A stretch of 64,000 nucleotides of DNA from Cryobacterium sp. Y11 (GTDB lineage: Bacteria > Actinomycetota > Actinomycetes > Actinomycetales > Microbacteriaceae): positions 62,001 through 126,000 of the forward strand of contig NZ_PJJO01000058.1 of the NCBI RefSeq assembly GCF_002929535.1, read 5' to 3'. The translations under genes and the position numbers were made by a program. The notes below the pieces were generated by a model, which did no database searches, had not been told where the DNA came from, and saw only the letters and a program-made list of their open reading frames with translations. This document shows positions 27,852 through 36,851 of the stretch, one piece after another (the stretch's first letter is position 1; each line of letters begins with the position of its first letter).

Positions 27852-29563
27852 GATCGGATTCTACCGGCACCCGTTTCGGTGGTCACCGGCGGCAGGGCAA
27901 CGGATGCCGTACTCACGTCAACCAAAATCTGCTCGGTTGTCGGTTCCAGCGCCTGACCAGTGCCGTCAGACTGCGCGGCGGCCTTGCGCTTCAGATCGAT
28001 GCCGGTCATGGTACCCAGGGGGATATTGGGCAGGAGTGCGACCGTCACCAGGGTGATCACCGCCAGCGGAACCGTGATCAAAAAGACGTTGCCCACTCCG
28101 GTGCCGTAGGCCGACTCAACGACGACGCGCAGGGCCGCCGGTAGCAGAGACACCTGCGGAATGATGCCATCGCCGAGCGTCTCTGCGGCCACGACTTGAT
28201 TGGCCGCGCTGAGAGTAGTGGTGCCGTCACGGATGTACTGGGCCACCAGGGTGCCGAGCACGGAGCCCATGATCGAAACACCGATGGTGCCGCCGAGGCT
28301 GCGAAAGAAGGTGACGGTGCTCGTGGCTACGCCGAGGTGGGTGACTTCTACGGTGTTCTGCACGACGAGCACCAGGTTTTGCATGAGCATGCCAACGCCG
28401 GCGCCGAGAATGAACATGAAGATTCCCACGAAGACCAGGCTCGTGTCGTAGCGCAGCGAGCCGAGCAAGAGCGAGCCCGCCAACACGAGCACGCTGCCGG
28501 AGACCATGATGGACTTCCACTTGCCGGTGCGGCTGATCAGGTTGCCGAAGAAGGTGGAGGAGATCAGTAGCCCGCCCATCATCGGGATAGTCAGCAGGCC
28601 AGACTCGGTCGGTGTTGCACCGCGTGCGAGTTGCATGTACTGGCTGAGAAAGACCGAGGTGCCGAACATGGCGACGCCCACCGAGAGGCTCGCGATGACG
28701 GCCAGAGAGACGGTGCGGTTCTTGAACAGGTCGAGCGGAATGATCGGTTCCTTCGCTTTGAACTCCACGATGACGGCTATGAGCAGCAAAATGGCTGCGC
28801 CGAGCACCATGACAAATGAGATTAATGACGCCCATTCAAACGAGTTGCCTGCCAAGGTCACCCAGACCATCAGAAGCGACACGCCGGCGCTGATCAGCAC
28901 GATGCCCAGGTAATCGATGCTCACCACGCGCTTGACGCGTTCGGGTAGGTGCAGGGTGACCTGCAACAAAATGATCGCGACGATCGCGACGGGCAGGGCG
29001 ATAAAGAAGTTCCAGCGCCAGCCGAAGGCATCCGTTATGACGCCGCCGAGCAGCGGGCCACCGATGGTGCCGAGGGCCATGACCGCGCCGAACAGGCCCG
29101 CGTACCGGCCACGCTCGCGTGGGCTGATGATGTCGGCCATGATGATTTGGCTGAGGGCGGCCAGACCGCCGCCGCCGAGCCCCTGCATGATGCGGAATAC
29201 GATGAGCGTGTCGGTGTTCTGCGCGAATCCGGCCAGCGCTGAGCCCAGCACGAAGACCACCAGAGCGAGTTGAATGAGTAGCTTGCGGTTGAACAGGTCG
29301 GCGAACTTACCCCAGATGGGTGTCGAAACGGCGGTTGCCAGCAGGGTGCTGGTGACGACCCAGGTGTAGGCCGACTGATCGCCCTCGAGCTCGGAGATGA
29401 TCAGCGGAAGCGAGGTGGCGACGACCGTGCCGGCCAGAATTGACACGAACATGCCCAGCAGTAAACCCGAGAGGGCCTCCAATACCTGGCGATGGCTCAT
29501 TGACCCGTCGGTGTTGGGGGCGTGACGAACGGATGCTGTGCTGCGGCGAGATGCGCGACTCAT
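27848..29563 (-). CDS. MFS multidrug exporter, DHA2 (EmrB/QacA) family
   Basis: A 571-residue protein with about 14 predicted membrane helices. Typical segments are TYTWVVTSTLLATAVSTPIWGKFADLFNRK near 70-100 (motif A), IMQGLGGGGLAALSQIIMADI and GAVMALGTIGGPLLGGVITDAFGWRW (motif C, proton-antiport type), given here only in part. It likely exports hydrophobic drugs or dyes with proton exchange. The ATG at 29563 has AGGAG upstream. A MarR gene is coupled downstream. Confidence 0.93.
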   Translation of the reverse strand: MSRASRRSTASVRHAPNTDGSMSHRQVLEALSGLLLGMFVSILAGTVVATSLPLIISELEGDQSAYTWVVTSTLLATAVSTPIWGKFADLFNRKLLIQLALVVFVLGSALAGFAQNTDTLIVFRIMQGLGGGGLAALSQIIMADIISPRERGRYAGLFGAVMALGTIGGPLLGGVITDAFGWRWNFFIALPVAIVAIILLQVTLHLPERVKRVVSIDYLGIVLISAGVSLLMVWVTLAGNSFEWASLISFVMVLGAAILLLIAVIVEFKAKEPIIPLDLFKNRTVSLAVIASLSVGVAMFGTSVFLSQYMQLARGATPTESGLLTIPMMGGLLISSTFFGNLISRTGKWKSIMVSGSVLVLAGSLLLGSLRYDTSLVFVGIFMFILGAGVGMLMQNLVLVVQNTVEVTHLGVATSTVTFFRSLGGTIGVSIMGSVLGTLVAQYIRDGTTTLSAANQVVAAETLGDGIIPQVSLLPAALRVVVESAYGTGVGNVFLITVPLAVITLVTVALLPNIPLGTMTGIDLKRKAAAQSDGTGQALEPTTEQILVDVSTASVALPPVTTETGAGRIRS

Positions 29564-29577
29564 TAAACTCCTGCGAT

Positions 29578-29622
29578 TAGTTAACAACTGTCAACTATAC
29601 GCAACTAGTAGACCGATGTCAA
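29578..29622 (-). promoter_or_regulatory. Promoter and MarR operator of the efflux operon
   Basis: On the minus strand, TTGACA (29622-29617) and TATAGT (29599-29594) are 17 bp apart, an excellent consensus promoter. A near-palindrome, TAGTTGACAGTTGTTAACTA (29597-29578, 8 of 10 arm positions matching), overlaps the -10 and start region, where a MarR repressor would block transcription. Confidence 0.7.
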
Positions 29623-29645
29623 CCATCTCGGCATCCGCTCGTGAT

Positions 29646-29674
29646 TTGCATCGAACGCGGCGCTCACCTAAGCT
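29646..29674 (+). promoter_or_regulatory. Promoter of rplJ-rplL
   Basis: TTGCAT (29646-29651) and TAAGCT (29669-29674) are separated by 17 bp and lie about 210 bp upstream of rplJ, leaving room for a structured leader. Confidence 0.55.
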
Positions 29675-29689
29675 AAACCCTAGCCACAG

Positions 29690-29831
29690 ACCGCCGGTTG
29701 CTGCGTCATGTTGAAAGACAGAAGCGCAGACGAAGGTTCATTCACGTGAACGGCCCGCGCAGGTGTTCGAAGTTCAGTTACAGTCTTTTGGATTGTTCCC
29801 CAGCTCCGGCGCCTTGCGCTGGAGCTTTTTT
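29690..29831 (+). promoter_or_regulatory. L10-type leader with attenuator-like hairpin
   Basis: The long untranslated leader upstream of rplJ ends in an 11-bp stem (AGCTCCGGCGC/GCGCTGGAGCT, 29802-29826) followed by TTTTTT, a terminator-like structure. L10 leaders in many bacteria bind the L10-L12 complex and give feedback control. The gap contains no gene. Confidence 0.6.
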
Positions 29832-29881
29832 CATGTCTGCGCCCCGGGCTACCCGGCACATGATTATTAATGAGGAGCACC

Positions 29882-30397
29882 ATGGCGAACAAGGAAGCAA
29901 CGGTCGCCGAGCTTACGGAGAAATTCCAGAGCTCGACCGCCGTTCTGCTCACCGAGTACCGCGGTCTCACTGTTGCGCAGCTCAAGAGCCTGCGTACGTC
30001 CATCAGTGAGGACGCCACGTACGCCGTGGTAAAGAACACGCTCACCAAGATTGCGGCCAACAAGGCCGGCATCACCTCGTTCGACGAGGAACTTGTCGGT
30101 CCGTCCGCTATCGCCTTCGTGCACGGAGACCCCGTCGCCGTCGCGAAGACCCTGCGTGCCTTTACCAAGGCAAACCCTCTCCTGGTGGTAAAGGGCGGTT
30201 ACTTTGACGGTAACCCGCTCACCGCAGCGGAGGTTGGCAAGCTTGCCGACCTCGAGTCCCGCGAGGTGCTGCTGGCCAAGCTGGCCGGCGCCTTCAAGGC
30301 ATCGCTGTTCGGAGCCGCTTATCTCTTCCAGGCACCGCTGTCGAAGGCTGTTCGCACCATCGACGCGCTGCGTGAGAAGCAGGAGTCCGCGAACTAG
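29882..30397 (+). CDS. rplJ: 50S ribosomal protein L10
   Basis: A 171-residue stalk base protein that anchors L7/L12 dimers to 23S rRNA. The N terminus [20 protein letters not shown] and [16 protein letters not shown] are typical, as is [14 protein letters not shown]. The ATG at 29882 follows GAGGAG; a few upstream in-frame codons are not needed. It is followed by rplL. Confidence 0.97.
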   Translation: MANKEATVAELTEKFQSSTAVLLTEYRGLTVAQLKSLRTSISEDATYAVVKNTLTKIAANKAGITSFDEELVGPSAIAFVHGDPVAVAKTLRAFTKANPLLVVKGGYFDGNPLTAAEVGKLADLESREVLLAKLAGAFKASLFGAAYLFQAPLSKAVRTIDALREKQESAN

Positions 30398-30452
30398 GCA
30401 TTTGCCTAGCATCGCGGTTCACGAATTTTTAAGAAACTAAAAGGAGTACATC

Positions 30453-30836
30453 ATGGCAAAGCTTTCCACTGAAGACCTGCTTGAGCAGTTCAAGGGCCTG
30501 ACCCTCATCGAGCTCTCCGAGTTCGTCAAGGCGTTCGAGGAGACCTTCGAGGTCACCGCAGCCGCTCCCGTCGCCGCTGCCGGAGCCGCTGGCCCCGCCG
30601 CTGCCGTTGAAGAGGTTGAAGAGCAGACCGCATTCGACGTCATCCTTGACGCCGTCGGCGACAAGAAGATCCAGGTCATCAAGGTTGTGCGCGAGCTCAC
30701 CAGCCTGGGCCTCGGCGAGGCCAAGGCCGTTGTCGATGGCGCGCCGAAGGCCGTCCTCGAGGGCGTTGCCAAGGACGCTGCCGACAAGGCCAAGGCTTCC
30801 CTCGAAGAGGCCGGCGCAACCGTTACCCTCAAGTAA
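30453..30836 (+). CDS. rplL: 50S ribosomal protein L7/L12
   Basis: A 127-residue protein that recruits translation factors. The N-terminal dimerisation helix ([20 protein letters not shown]), an Ala-rich hinge (about 38-55) and the C-terminal domain ([20 protein letters not shown] and [20 protein letters not shown]) are all present. The Shine-Dalgarno AAAGGAG precedes the ATG. Confidence 0.98.
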   Translation: MAKLSTEDLLEQFKGLTLIELSEFVKAFEETFEVTAAAPVAAAGAAGPAAAVEEVEEQTAFDVILDAVGDKKIQVIKVVRELTSLGLGEAKAVVDGAPKAVLEGVAKDAADKAKASLEEAGATVTLK

Positions 30837-30874
30837 TCTCTGCCCCACACGGGGCTCTGTTTGAGTAGTCTCAC

Positions 30875-30912
30875 CGAGAGGCGTCATTTCCGCGAGGAAA
30901 TGGCGCCTCTCG
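30875..30912 (+). terminator. Terminator after rplL
   Basis: CGAGAGGCGTCATTTCC and GGAAATGGCGCCTCTCG form a 17-bp stem with one wobble pair around a GCGA tetraloop. The T run is poor, as is common in actinobacteria. Confidence 0.75.
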
Positions 30913-31059
30913 TGGTTAACCGCACCTGCCGCGTGAGTAACAATTAGGCATCCACCAGCACTGCCTGGGCCCCGTGAACTTGCCGGGCGGTCCTCTTCCC
31001 TTCTATGTTGGTAGGACGTTCTTTCGAGTAAGCCTGCACAGCTCAATGAGGAGAAGACA

Positions 31060-32376
31060 ATGCGATTCCTGCGTCATCACCGAATCACCGTCCCCATCGC
31101 CATCGCGGCCGCTGCGGGTTTGGCACTCGCTGGGTGCTCATCCGGGGAATCAACGCCAGATGACACCGCTGCCAACGGCGACTTCGCCGGCGAGACCCTC
31201 GAAATCTCGGCCGCCTGGTCTGGCGCCGAGCAGACCAACTTTGAAGCCGTGCTCGCCGCATTCGAAGAGCAGTCCGGTGCCACCGTAAACTACACAAGCT
31301 TCGGCGACAACGCTGCGACCACGCTCGGAACCCAGATTGAGGGCGGCAGCCCGCCCAACGTTGCCATGCTCGCGCAGCCTGCTTTGATGGCGCAGCTCGC
31401 CGCCGACGGCAGCCTGCAGCCGCTGTCCGACGCCGCCGTCGCGGCCGTCGCCGAGAACTACTCGCAGAGCTGGGTTGACCTCGGAAGCGCAGACGGCACC
31501 CAGTACGGCGTCTGGTTCAAGGCCTCGAACAAATCGACCATGTGGTACAACACCGATCTGTATGACCAGGCCGGGGCATCCGTTCCCGAAGATTGGGATG
31601 ACCTGCTCGTGCAACTCCAGCTCGTGGCCGACTCGGGCTATGCGGGAATCTCTATTGGAGCGGATGTCGGCTGGCCGCTGACTGACTGGTTCGAGAATGT
31701 CTACCTGCAGACTGCCGGCGGCGACCTCTATGACCAGCTCACCAACCATGAGATCCCGTGGACCGACCCGTCGGTAGCAGTGGCGCTCGACGCGCTCGCA
31801 ACGCTCTGGGGTAACGACGCACTCGTACAATCCGGTGCCGCCCAGCGTACCTTCCCCGAGTCGGTGACCGAGGTCTTCGGCGCTGACCCGCAGGCAGCGA
31901 CGATGTATGAAGGCGACTTTGTTGCCGGCAATATCACCGAGGACGGCAATTCGGTCGTCGGCGAGAACGCCCTGTTCTTCGACTTTCCTGCGGTGAACGG
32001 CTCGGCGCCGGCCGTCGTTGGCGGTGGCGACGTTGCCGTCGCCTTTACCGATGACGCTGCAACGGACGCGCTCATGCAGTTTCTTGCATCGCCAGAAGCT
32101 GCAGAAGTCTGGGTTCCGGAGGGCGGTCTCACCTCGCCAAACAACAACGTCGACACGGCGCTCTACCCCGACGACACCAGCCGTCAGATCGCCGAAGCCC
32201 TCACTGGCGCCGAGACGTTCCGCTTCGACATGTCCGACCTCACGCCGAGTGCCTTCGGTGGTACCCCCGGCCAGGGTTTCTGGCAGATCATGATCTCGTT
32301 CCTGCAGGACTCGAGTGATGTCGCCGGTACCCAGCAGGCGCTCGAGGATGCCGCGCTCGCGGCATACGCCGGCTAA
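31060..32376 (+). CDS. Carbohydrate ABC transporter substrate-binding lipoprotein (CUT1)
   Basis: A 438-residue lipoprotein (lipobox LALAGCSSG, cysteine near 26). The segments TLEISAAWSGAEQTNFEAVL, AFEEQSGATVNYTSFGDNAA and GGSPPNVAMLAQPALMAQLA fit family 1 solute-binding proteins of the alpha-glucoside (AglE-like) type. It would deliver an oligosaccharide to the two permeases encoded next. AATGAGGAGAAGACA before the ATG gives a strong ribosome site. No ATPase lies in this operon, so a shared MsmK/UgpC-like ATPase is expected. Confidence 0.88.
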   Translation: MRFLRHHRITVPIAIAAAAGLALAGCSSGESTPDDTAANGDFAGETLEISAAWSGAEQTNFEAVLAAFEEQSGATVNYTSFGDNAATTLGTQIEGGSPPNVAMLAQPALMAQLAADGSLQPLSDAAVAAVAENYSQSWVDLGSADGTQYGVWFKASNKSTMWYNTDLYDQAGASVPEDWDDLLVQLQLVADSGYAGISIGADVGWPLTDWFENVYLQTAGGDLYDQLTNHEIPWTDPSVAVALDALATLWGNDALVQSGAAQRTFPESVTEVFGADPQAATMYEGDFVAGNITEDGNSVVGENALFFDFPAVNGSAPAVVGGGDVAVAFTDDAATDALMQFLASPEAAEVWVPEGGLTSPNNNVDTALYPDDTSRQIAEALTGAETFRFDMSDLTPSAFGGTPGQGFWQIMISFLQDSSDVAGTQQALEDAALAAYAG

Positions 32377-32414
32377 GTCCAGTACGCCGACTCGCAACCG
32401 CAGTGACGAGCGCC

Positions 32415-33764
32415 ATGAGTATTACGACAGTTCACGCATCATCCGGGGGCCGCCGCCCCCGGACGAGCGCCTCGCGGCGACGGATGTTCTTAATTGCCCT
32501 CGGCTTTCTGGCTCCGGCGCTCGTGCTGTTGGTCGGGCTCGTGCTGTACCCCATTTTGTACACGGTGGTGCGGTCGTTCTTTAGCGCCGAAGGCGGCGAT
32601 TTCGTTGGCTGGGACAACTACGTCACCATGTTTACGAATGACTCGACCTTTACGGCGATTCGCAACAATGTCATCTGGGTGCTTGTTGCCCCGGTTTCCT
32701 GCACCGTGCTGGGCCTGCTATTCGCGGTGCTGCTAGAAAAAATCAAGTGGTCGACGGCGTTCAAGCTGATCATCTTCATGCCGATGGCCATCTCCATGCT
32801 CGCCGCCGGTGTCATCTTTCGAGGAATTTTTCAGGAAAGTCCGAATCTCGGCGTGGTGAACGCGGCCGTGGTGGCCGTGAACAGCGCGTTCGGCGGCGGC
32901 GACGCAGCCTATCCGGGAGCAACGCCACGCGGTGACGCCGGACTGATCGACGACAGCGGCGTGCTCGCGGGCGAGACGGCCGTGACCGCCGGCGACGAGC
33001 AGAACTTTCCGCTCGTTGGTGTGCGCGCCGACAGCGTGCCAGACGGTGCGGAGCAGGCCGAGCCAGCAGGCAGCGCTGGCGCCGGCCAGGTTACGGGCAC
33101 GGTCTGGCTCGACGTCGTGACCGGCGGCGGCGGTACCCCCGGTCAGATCGACGATGGTAAAACGGGGCTACCCGGCATCAGGGTCGACGCTGTTGCCGCA
33201 GACGGCACCATCGCCGCGACCACCGAAACGGATGCCGCCGGCCGCTACATTCTCGCCGGTCTCGCCGAGGAGACCTACCGAATCGCTCTGCCGGCGTCGA
33301 ACTTTGATGAGGGCTACCAGGGTGTGTCCTGGCTGAGCTCCGGCCTGATCACCGCGGTCATCATCCTCTCCTACATCTGGATCTGGGCCGGCTTCGCCAT
33401 GGTGATGATCGCATCCGGTCTTAGTGCCATCGACCGTTCCCTGCAGGAGGCGGCCCGAATGGACGGTGCCAACGAGTGGAAGGTGTTCTCCCGCATCACG
33501 GCGCCGCTGCTCTCACCCGTGCTGATCGTCGTGTTTGTGACCCTCATTATCAACGTGCTCAAGATCTTCGACCTGGTGTATGTCATTCCGCCCGGCGCCT
33601 CGAAACCCGCGGCCAACGTCATCGCCGTCGAAATGTGGACCGTCTCCTTCGGCGGTGGCAGCAACCAGGGCCTCGGCAGCGCGCTAGCCATCTTGCTGCT
33701 CATTCTCGTACTGCCCTCGATGATCATCAACGTGCGTAAGTTCCGTCAGGAGAGACAGTCGTGA
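32415..33764 (+). CDS. Sugar ABC permease (AglF/MalF-like) with inserted Ig-like domain
   Basis: About 449 residues. The membrane parts at both ends fit a CUT1 permease, including the cytoplasmic EAA loop SLQEAARMDGANEWKVF. Between transmembrane segments (about residues 142-306) lies a large extracytoplasmic insertion. It opens with a Gly/Ala/Asp-rich stretch and then a domain like SdrD-B or carboxypeptidase-regulatory folds (TGTVWLDVV, GLPGIRVDAVAADG, TDAAGRYILAGLAEETYRI). The start is either this ATG or a GTG at 32403. The stop overlaps the next permease start by GTGA. Confidence 0.88.
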   Translation: MSITTVHASSGGRRPRTSASRRRMFLIALGFLAPALVLLVGLVLYPILYTVVRSFFSAEGGDFVGWDNYVTMFTNDSTFTAIRNNVIWVLVAPVSCTVLGLLFAVLLEKIKWSTAFKLIIFMPMAISMLAAGVIFRGIFQESPNLGVVNAAVVAVNSAFGGGDAAYPGATPRGDAGLIDDSGVLAGETAVTAGDEQNFPLVGVRADSVPDGAEQAEPAGSAGAGQVTGTVWLDVVTGGGGTPGQIDDGKTGLPGIRVDAVAADGTIAATTETDAAGRYILAGLAEETYRIALPASNFDEGYQGVSWLSSGLITAVIILSYIWIWAGFAMVMIASGLSAIDRSLQEAARMDGANEWKVFSRITAPLLSPVLIVVFVTLIINVLKIFDLVYVIPPGASKPAANVIAVEMWTVSFGGGSNQGLGSALAILLLILVLPSMIINVRKFRQERQS

Positions 33765-34642
33765 GCCTGACCCCAACGCACGTGCGCGGCAAGAAAACGC
33801 TCGCACGCAGCATTCTCGGCTTCGTCGACAAGGGCATCATCAACGCGGTTCTCGTCATCGTGGCTATTTTCTGGCTGGTGCCAACGCTCGGCCTGTTCGT
33901 GTCGAGCCTGCGCACCGTCGGCGACAGCGCCTCGAGTGGCTGGTGGACGGTCGTCACCACCCCGGCGCAGCTCACGATTGACAACTACGCCAATCTGCTC
34001 AGCAATCCGACCATCACCGGGTCGTTCTGGAACACCATTCTGATCACCGTTCCGACGACGGTCCTGGTGGTGATCTTCGGCGCGCTGGCCGGCTATGCGT
34101 TCGCCTGGCTCAAATTTCCGGGACGCGACTGGCTGCTCATCGCCGTGATCGTGCTTCTCGCAGTGCCGCTGCAGGTCGCGCTGATTCCACTGGCGCGCAT
34201 GTTCGGAGCCCTCGGCATTTTTGGGTCGATTTTCGGCGTGATCCTCTTTCACGTGGCGTTTGGCCTGCCATTTGCCATCTTTCTGCTGCGCAACTTTTTC
34301 ACCCAGATTCCGGCAGAACTTCTCGAAGCTGCGCGCATCGACGGCGCGAGTGACTGGCGCATCTTCGTGCAGGTCATCCTGCCGCTCGGTGGGCCGGCCA
34401 TTGCCTCGCTCGCCATTTTTCAGTTTCTGTGGACCTGGAATGACATGCTCGTCGCCCTGATCTTCACCGACTCCGGGTCTCAACCGTTGACCGTGGCGAT
34501 TCAGAGCCAGCTGCGCCAGTTCGGGTCCAACCTTGACGTCTTGTCGGCCGGAGCGTTCTTATCGATGATCGTGCCGCTCATCGTGTTCTTCGCCTTCCAA
34601 CGCTTCTTTGTGCAGGCGCTCCTGGCGGGTTCGCAGAAATAG
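33761..34642 (+). CDS. Sugar ABC permease (AglG/MalG-like)
   Basis: A 293-residue inner-membrane protein with about six helices. The EAA loop LLEAARIDGASDWRIFVQVILP (about 187-208) identifies the second CUT1 permease. NYANLLSNPTITGSFWNTIL is the usual segment before helix 2. It is coupled to the preceding permease by a 4-bp overlap. The specific sugar is not evident; alpha-glucosides are suggested by similarity of the set. Confidence 0.9.
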   Translation: MSLTPTHVRGKKTLARSILGFVDKGIINAVLVIVAIFWLVPTLGLFVSSLRTVGDSASSGWWTVVTTPAQLTIDNYANLLSNPTITGSFWNTILITVPTTVLVVIFGALAGYAFAWLKFPGRDWLLIAVIVLLAVPLQVALIPLARMFGALGIFGSIFGVILFHVAFGLPFAIFLLRNFFTQIPAELLEAARIDGASDWRIFVQVILPLGGPAIASLAIFQFLWTWNDMLVALIFTDSGSQPLTVAIQSQLRQFGSNLDVLSAGAFLSMIVPLIVFFAFQRFFVQALLAGSQK

Positions 34643-34688
34643 GCAGCGCCAGAACGGATGCCGCGGCCCGGCCTGTTATCCTCGGCCG

Positions 34689-35420
34689 TCATTCCCAGCG
34701 CAACGCGTTGGCGTTGAGGGAGTTGTCGACGACGAGGCTGATGGTGCCGGCGACGTAACGGTCGACGGACCACTCCAGCGGAAGGCCGTCACGGCTGAAA
34801 CTAACGCGCTTGTGCATGAGCAGCGGGGACCCGCGGCGCACATCGAGCAGCCGCGCGTCTTCCGCCCCTGCTGGGCAGGCGGAAAACTGATGCTCCGCGC
34901 GGGAGAAAATGACGTTGGCCGTCGCAGCGAGCCAGGCCGTCACCGACGGGCAGTCGGACGGAATTTGCTCCACCGCGGCGCCGACCGAATCCCGGTAGCG
35001 GGTGCGCTCCACCATGATGGCGCTGCCATCAAGCAGGCGTACCCGCACAACGCAGAACACGCGAGCGGCTGTCGGTAGCCGAAGTTCCTCGCGGTCGATC
35101 GGCGAAGCGTCCTGCCACACCGCCGAGACGACATGGCCAGCTGGAACGCGCCCACGCGACGACGCCCATTGGGCAAAACTTCGAAATTCTTCGAACGTGG
35201 CGGCTACCCGCGGCTCGCCGACGACGGTGCGCCGACTGCCACGACGGGAGGCCAAGACCCCCTCGGTTTCGAGTTCGCCCAGTGCCTGCCGAATGGTACC
35301 GGGAGCAACGTCGAACTCTTCGGAGAGCTCACGTTCGCTGGGCAACTGACTTCCGCGCTCATAGAAACCCCGGGTAATTGCGCCTCGAACGGCTTCTGCG
35401 ATGTCGTGATACCTAGCCAC
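34689..35420 (-). CDS. GntR/HutC-family transcriptional regulator (UTRA domain)
   Basis: About 243 residues. The N-terminal winged helix (ARYHDIAEAVRGAITRGFYE, then GSQLPSERELSEEFDVAPGT and IRQALGELETEGVLASRRGS) is followed by a UTRA effector domain (about 95-240) with MVERTRYRD and LPLEWSVDRYVAGT. I chose the GTG at 35420 because GAGG lies seven bases upstream. It faces the importer operon starting at 35712 across an 18-bp inverted repeat, so it is the likely local regulator. Small-molecule phosphates or phosphonates are common UTRA ligands, but the ligand here is unknown. Confidence 0.88.
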   Translation of the reverse strand: MARYHDIAEAVRGAITRGFYERGSQLPSERELSEEFDVAPGTIRQALGELETEGVLASRRGSRRTVVGEPRVAATFEEFRSFAQWASSRGRVPAGHVVSAVWQDASPIDREELRLPTAARVFCVVRVRLLDGSAIMVERTRYRDSVGAAVEQIPSDCPSVTAWLAATANVIFSRAEHQFSACPAGAEDARLLDVRRGSPLLMHKRVSFSRDGLPLEWSVDRYVAGTISLVVDNSLNANALRWE

Positions 35421-35578
35421 GCCCAACCTCACTCTGTACGGCCGCGCTCTGAGCGCCCGGCCTGGATCAGTGTCCAAAGTATTGCGTCACCGCGCCGTGT
35501 GATGACCGCATCGGACTCACACACTGGGGGTTCACCAAGCGTTTACCTACTCGTCACTCAACATACCCATCCCGGCCC

Positions 35579-35630
35579 AACTTCTCTAGTGAACTTCGAA
35601 CGTCAAAGATTAAAGTTCACTAGAGAAGTT
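35579..35630. promoter_or_regulatory. 18-bp perfect inverted repeat, candidate GntR operator
   Basis: AACTTCTCTAGTGAACTT (35579-35596) and its exact complement AAGTTCACTAGAGAAGTT (35613-35630) are 16 bp apart, in the gap between the divergent GntR gene and the ABC operon. Perfect arms of this length are unlikely by chance. Confidence 0.75.
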
Positions 35631-35711
35631 TGGTGAGCGATGATCTTTTGTCTTGGGGGTCGCCGTCGGTGACCCACCGGTACACGATCATTCTGGCCGA
35701 AGAGGATTTCA

Positions 35712-36851
35712 ATGAACACGTCGCATCGCCGTTATCTGCCCGCAATCCTGCTTGTCGGCGCGATTGGCCTGTCTGGTTGTGCCAGCACCTCCACTGACGC
35801 TGCCGGGGACGGCGGCTGGGCCGCCGCGACCTCGGTCGAAGCCGGTGGGGGGCTGGACAGCCTTGTCAGTGCTGCGCAGGATGAAGGAACCCTGAACGTC
35901 ATGGGACTGTATCCGGACTGGGCCAACTATGGGGTGTTGGTCGAGGAATTCACGGCGACCTACGGCATTGAAGTCGACAACGACACCTCGGCCGGTTCCA
36001 GCCAGGACCAGATCAATGCCATCAAGAACCGCATTGGCCAGAGCCGGTCCCTCGACTACCTCGACACCGGAGTTTCCTTCGCCAACAGCGCCAGTGCTGA
36101 GGGGCTCTTGGCCGAGTATCGTCCCGCGACTGTCGCTGACATTGACCCGGCGCTGACGGACACCGACGGTCGGTGGACGAACCAGTACGGCGGTTATGTC
36201 ACCATCGGGTGTGACGCGGCGGCGGTGGCGGTATGCCCCACATCTTTCGCCGAACTCGACGACCCCCAGTACGCCGGCAAGGTAGCCCTCACCGGAAACC
36301 CTGCCCAGGGCGAATCCGGCTTCAACGCGGTGTGGGCCGCAGCGATGGCGATGGGCGGCAGTCTCGACGATATCCAGCCGGGTATCGACTTTATGGCCGA
36401 GTTGTCGGCGAGCGGCATCCTCATTCCCGTCGAGGCCAACGCTGGCACACTGGAAACCGGTGAAACCCCCATCATCATCAACTGGGACTACCTGAATTTG
36501 GCTGTCGCCGATGACACTGCGGCAGCTGGTGTTAATTTTCAGGTTGCCATCCCGACCGACGGCACCATGGCGTCCTACTACGCAGCTTCGATTAACGCAG
36601 ACGCCCCCCACCCCGCTGCGGCACGCCTGTGGATCGAGTTCATGTACTCCGACGAGGGCCAGAACATCCTGCTCAATGGCTACACCCGACCCGTGCGTTT
36701 TGACGCACTGGTCGAATCCGGTGCTGTCGACACGGCTGCGGCCGATAAGCTCCCAAGCGTCACGATTGGCTTCGAGTTTCCGTCCGAAGCCCAGCGCAGT
36801 GCCGCCAACCTGCTCCTCGCTGAGAAGTGGGACGCAGCGGTTGCCTCGTGA
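35712..36851 (+). CDS. ABC substrate-binding lipoprotein (Fe/polyamine/AEP type)
   Basis: A 379-residue lipoprotein (lipobox IGLSGCAST). The segments LDSLVSAAQDEGTLNVMGLY, WANYGVLVEEFTATYGIEVD and LTGNPAQGESGFNAVWAAAM fit the type II binding-protein group shared by iron, polyamine and 2-aminoethylphosphonate importers. AGAGGATTTCA precedes the ATG. It is first in a five-gene operon with a HAD-EEP enzyme, which points to an organophosphorus ligand rather than iron. That assignment is an inference from context. Confidence 0.85.
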   Translation: MNTSHRRYLPAILLVGAIGLSGCASTSTDAAGDGGWAAATSVEAGGGLDSLVSAAQDEGTLNVMGLYPDWANYGVLVEEFTATYGIEVDNDTSAGSSQDQINAIKNRIGQSRSLDYLDTGVSFANSASAEGLLAEYRPATVADIDPALTDTDGRWTNQYGGYVTIGCDAAAVAVCPTSFAELDDPQYAGKVALTGNPAQGESGFNAVWAAAMAMGGSLDDIQPGIDFMAELSASGILIPVEANAGTLETGETPIIINWDYLNLAVADDTAAAGVNFQVAIPTDGTMASYYAASINADAPHPAAARLWIEFMYSDEGQNILLNGYTRPVRFDALVESGAVDTAAADKLPSVTIGFEFPSEAQRSAANLLLAEKWDAAVAS

